DNA from: Draconibacterium orientale
Lineage (GTDB): Bacteria > Bacteroidota > Bacteroidia > Bacteroidales > UBA1556
Length of the DNA: 6,636 nucleotides
Assembly: GCA_022736595.1 (NCBI GenBank)
Contig: DZDC01000124.1
Coordinates: forward strand, 1 to 6,636
Direction: 5' to 3'
Positions 5,799 to 6,636 of this stretch are shown here, one piece after another. A model generated the notes under the pieces. That model was not told where the DNA came from. It searched no databases and saw only the letters and a list, made by a program, of their open reading frames with translations. Both the position numbers and the translations under genes were made by a program. Positions within the stretch are counted from its first letter, which is position 1. Every line of letters begins with the position of its first letter.

Positions 5799-6439
5799 GA
5801 TCTTGGGGCTTGGTTAAAAATATAGATTAAACGGAGTGTCAATACATTATTGTATTGTTTGCGGGTCCAGCTGTCACCTAAAATATCGGTATAGGTGCGC
5901 TCGCGGATGGGAATAAGGCTGTACGAAAAGCGAAAATTGAAATGCAAACCTTTCACTATAGGCACACGAAGATCCACAATGCCATTGAGTTCGTTTTTTT
6001 CAAATTCTCCACTGTTGAGGGTTACTGAGGTTTGCTTACCCCATTCTATTTCGTTTACTCCCACCAAGCGAGCCCATGAAAGGCCTAACCCAAAGGTAAG
6101 AAATCCTTTGTCGGTAAAATGCATCATTACAGGTACTTCAGCGTAGTTTAACCTTAAGTTATAATACGGAATTGCGGTGTCGCCTTGATAATCGTAAGGA
6201 TATTTTTGATAGGCTCCCTTTTGATTGAAGTTGGCTTCCAAACTCAGACTCCATTTTTTATTGAATTCAATCAAAGCCAAAGCCGAGGTGTTGAAACCTA
6301 TTTTTTTGTAACCAAACACCTCGTCGCCATCCACTTGTGATAAGTTTCCACCAAAAGCTAGTCCACCTTTAATACCCTGGGCATTAAGAGATTGTATTGA
6401 AAAGGATATAAGAATAATAATTAAGAAATAGAATTTCAT
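5795..6439 (-). CDS. PorT-family outer-membrane beta-barrel protein
   Basis: The 214-residue protein has a signal peptide (residues 1-20, ending SLNA before QG). The mature start GIKGGLAFGGNLSQVDGDEV matches the usual opening of the 'outer membrane protein beta-barrel' family (PF13568, PorT-like), in which GxKGGLNxSxxxG is common. Alternating strands follow, such as KWSLSLEANFNQKGA, YNLRLNYAEVPVMMHF, FLTFGLGLSWARLVGV and KGLHFNFRFSYSLIPI, ending NVLTLRLIYIFNQ. Length fits an 8-stranded barrel. Start at 6439 is the only methionine near the signal peptide. It is the first gene of a two-gene minus-strand operon with the DUF4296-like lipoprotein. It belongs to the broad family and is not clearly the T9SS/gliding protein PorT itself, so no symbol is given. 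Confidence 0.92.
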   Translation of the reverse strand: MKFYFLIIILISFSIQSLNAQGIKGGLAFGGNLSQVDGDEVFGYKKIGFNTSALALIEFNKKWSLSLEANFNQKGAYQKYPYDYQGDTAIPYYNLRLNYAEVPVMMHFTDKGFLTFGLGLSWARLVGVNEIEWGKQTSVTLNSGEFEKNELNGIVDLRVPIVKGLHFNFRFSYSLIPIRERTYTDILGDSWTRKQYNNVLTLRLIYIFNQAPRS

Positions 6440-6585
6440 ATTTCAATTTTAGGCTCTGCAAATTTGCGTATAATTTTGAATAAACCCCATAGTTTTGGTT
6501 TTACGGTTCATTCTTTTTTTGAGGTTGTATAATTAAATCATAGTGTAGCATTTTACACCTTCACTATTTCGACACTTCGGCACTT

Positions 6586-6605
6586 CCCTTCCCTTCCCTT
6601 CCCTT
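6586..6605. repeat. (CCCTT)4 tandem repeat; four G3 tracts on the minus strand
   Basis: Four perfect copies of CCCTT stand in tandem, preceded by a partial copy (TT at 6584-6585). On the minus strand this reads GGGAAGGGAAGGGAAGGG (6603-6586), which fits the standard G-quadruplex pattern of four G3 runs with two-base loops. It lies about 150 bases upstream of the PorT-family start codon, on the operon's coding strand. Short pentanucleotide arrays can also vary in copy number by replication slippage. Confidence 0.85.
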
Positions 6606-6636
6606 CGACTACGCTCAGGGTAAACTCAGCTCAGGG
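6601..6636. repeat. Interspersed-repeat-like element at the right edge, incomplete
   Basis: The block CCCTTCGACTACGCTCAGGG (6601-6620) has complementary ends (CCCT and AGGG) around a TCGA core, and GCTCAGGG occurs twice with a 16-base period (6613-6620 and 6629-6636). From memory, CTTCGACTACGCTCAGGG-type strings recur many times between genes in Bacteroidota and some other genomes as REP-like elements. The element runs off the window, so its full length cannot be seen. Confidence 0.55.

Larger units (their letters stand above)
6440..6636. other. Upstream region of the PorT-family/DUF4296 operon
   Basis: No gene is visible here. Reading away from the operon start, it contains a 10-bp palindrome GCAAATTTGC (6458-6467) where a promoter might lie, a T-rich run around 6510-6520, a small dyad (GTGTA 6543-6547 with TACAC 6554-6558), a pentanucleotide tandem repeat (6586-6605) and an interspersed-repeat-like block at the window edge. 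I find no full TAnnTTTG element on the minus strand, so the operon promoter is not assigned. Confidence 0.6.

Noticed and set aside
5895..6146. Plus-strand reading frame of 83 codons
   Set aside because: It is antisense to the PorT-family gene, basic and without signal or domain features.
5795..6439. Assigning the barrel gene as the T9SS gliding component porT
   Set aside because: Family resemblance (PF13568-type) is broad. The neighbour is a DUF4296-like gene rather than other T9SS components, so a specific symbol is not justified.

Overview
The window looks like a chromosomal piece from a Bacteroidota bacterium, probably a Flavobacteriales- or Chitinophagales-type lineage. The signs are a protein with a C-terminal type IX secretion (T9SS) sorting domain, a DUF4296-type lipoprotein, a PorT-family outer-membrane barrel, start codons without Shine-Dalgarno sequences, and promoter-like TAnnTTTG elements. 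No tRNA, rRNA, CRISPR array, transposase or complete mobile element is visible.

Layout from left to right. Positions 1-115 hold a stem-loop of unknown role and a strong rho-independent terminator for the minus-strand gene that follows. Positions 116-3922 (minus) encode a 1268-residue secreted surface protein with two Asp-box (YCF48/BNR-like) beta-propellers, Ig-like segments, four PKD domains and a type A sorting domain. Positions 3923-4370 are an AT-rich divergent intergenic region with promoter-like sites facing both ways and a perfect 21-bp palindrome. Positions 4371-5396 (plus) encode an AT-rich, signal-peptide-bearing protein that appears to join a DUF4349-like coiled-coil domain to a C-terminal outer-membrane beta-barrel. 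It converges on a minus-strand pair: a PorT-family beta-barrel protein (5795-6439) followed by a small DUF4296-like lipoprotein (5415-5798). The two overlap by four bases and are probably translationally coupled. Positions 6440-6636 carry a (CCCTT)4 tandem repeat and the start of an interspersed repeat-like element.

All four genes encode exported proteins: one T9SS-secreted, two outer-membrane barrels and one lipoprotein. Nothing in the sequence shows that they form one machine. The most unusual points are the architecture of the large protein, where each propeller seems to be inserted inside an Ig-like module while a third copy of the module is uninterrupted; the DUF4349-like/barrel fusion; and the palindrome lying just downstream of a promoter-like element. 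Domain names come from reading motifs by eye, without database searches.
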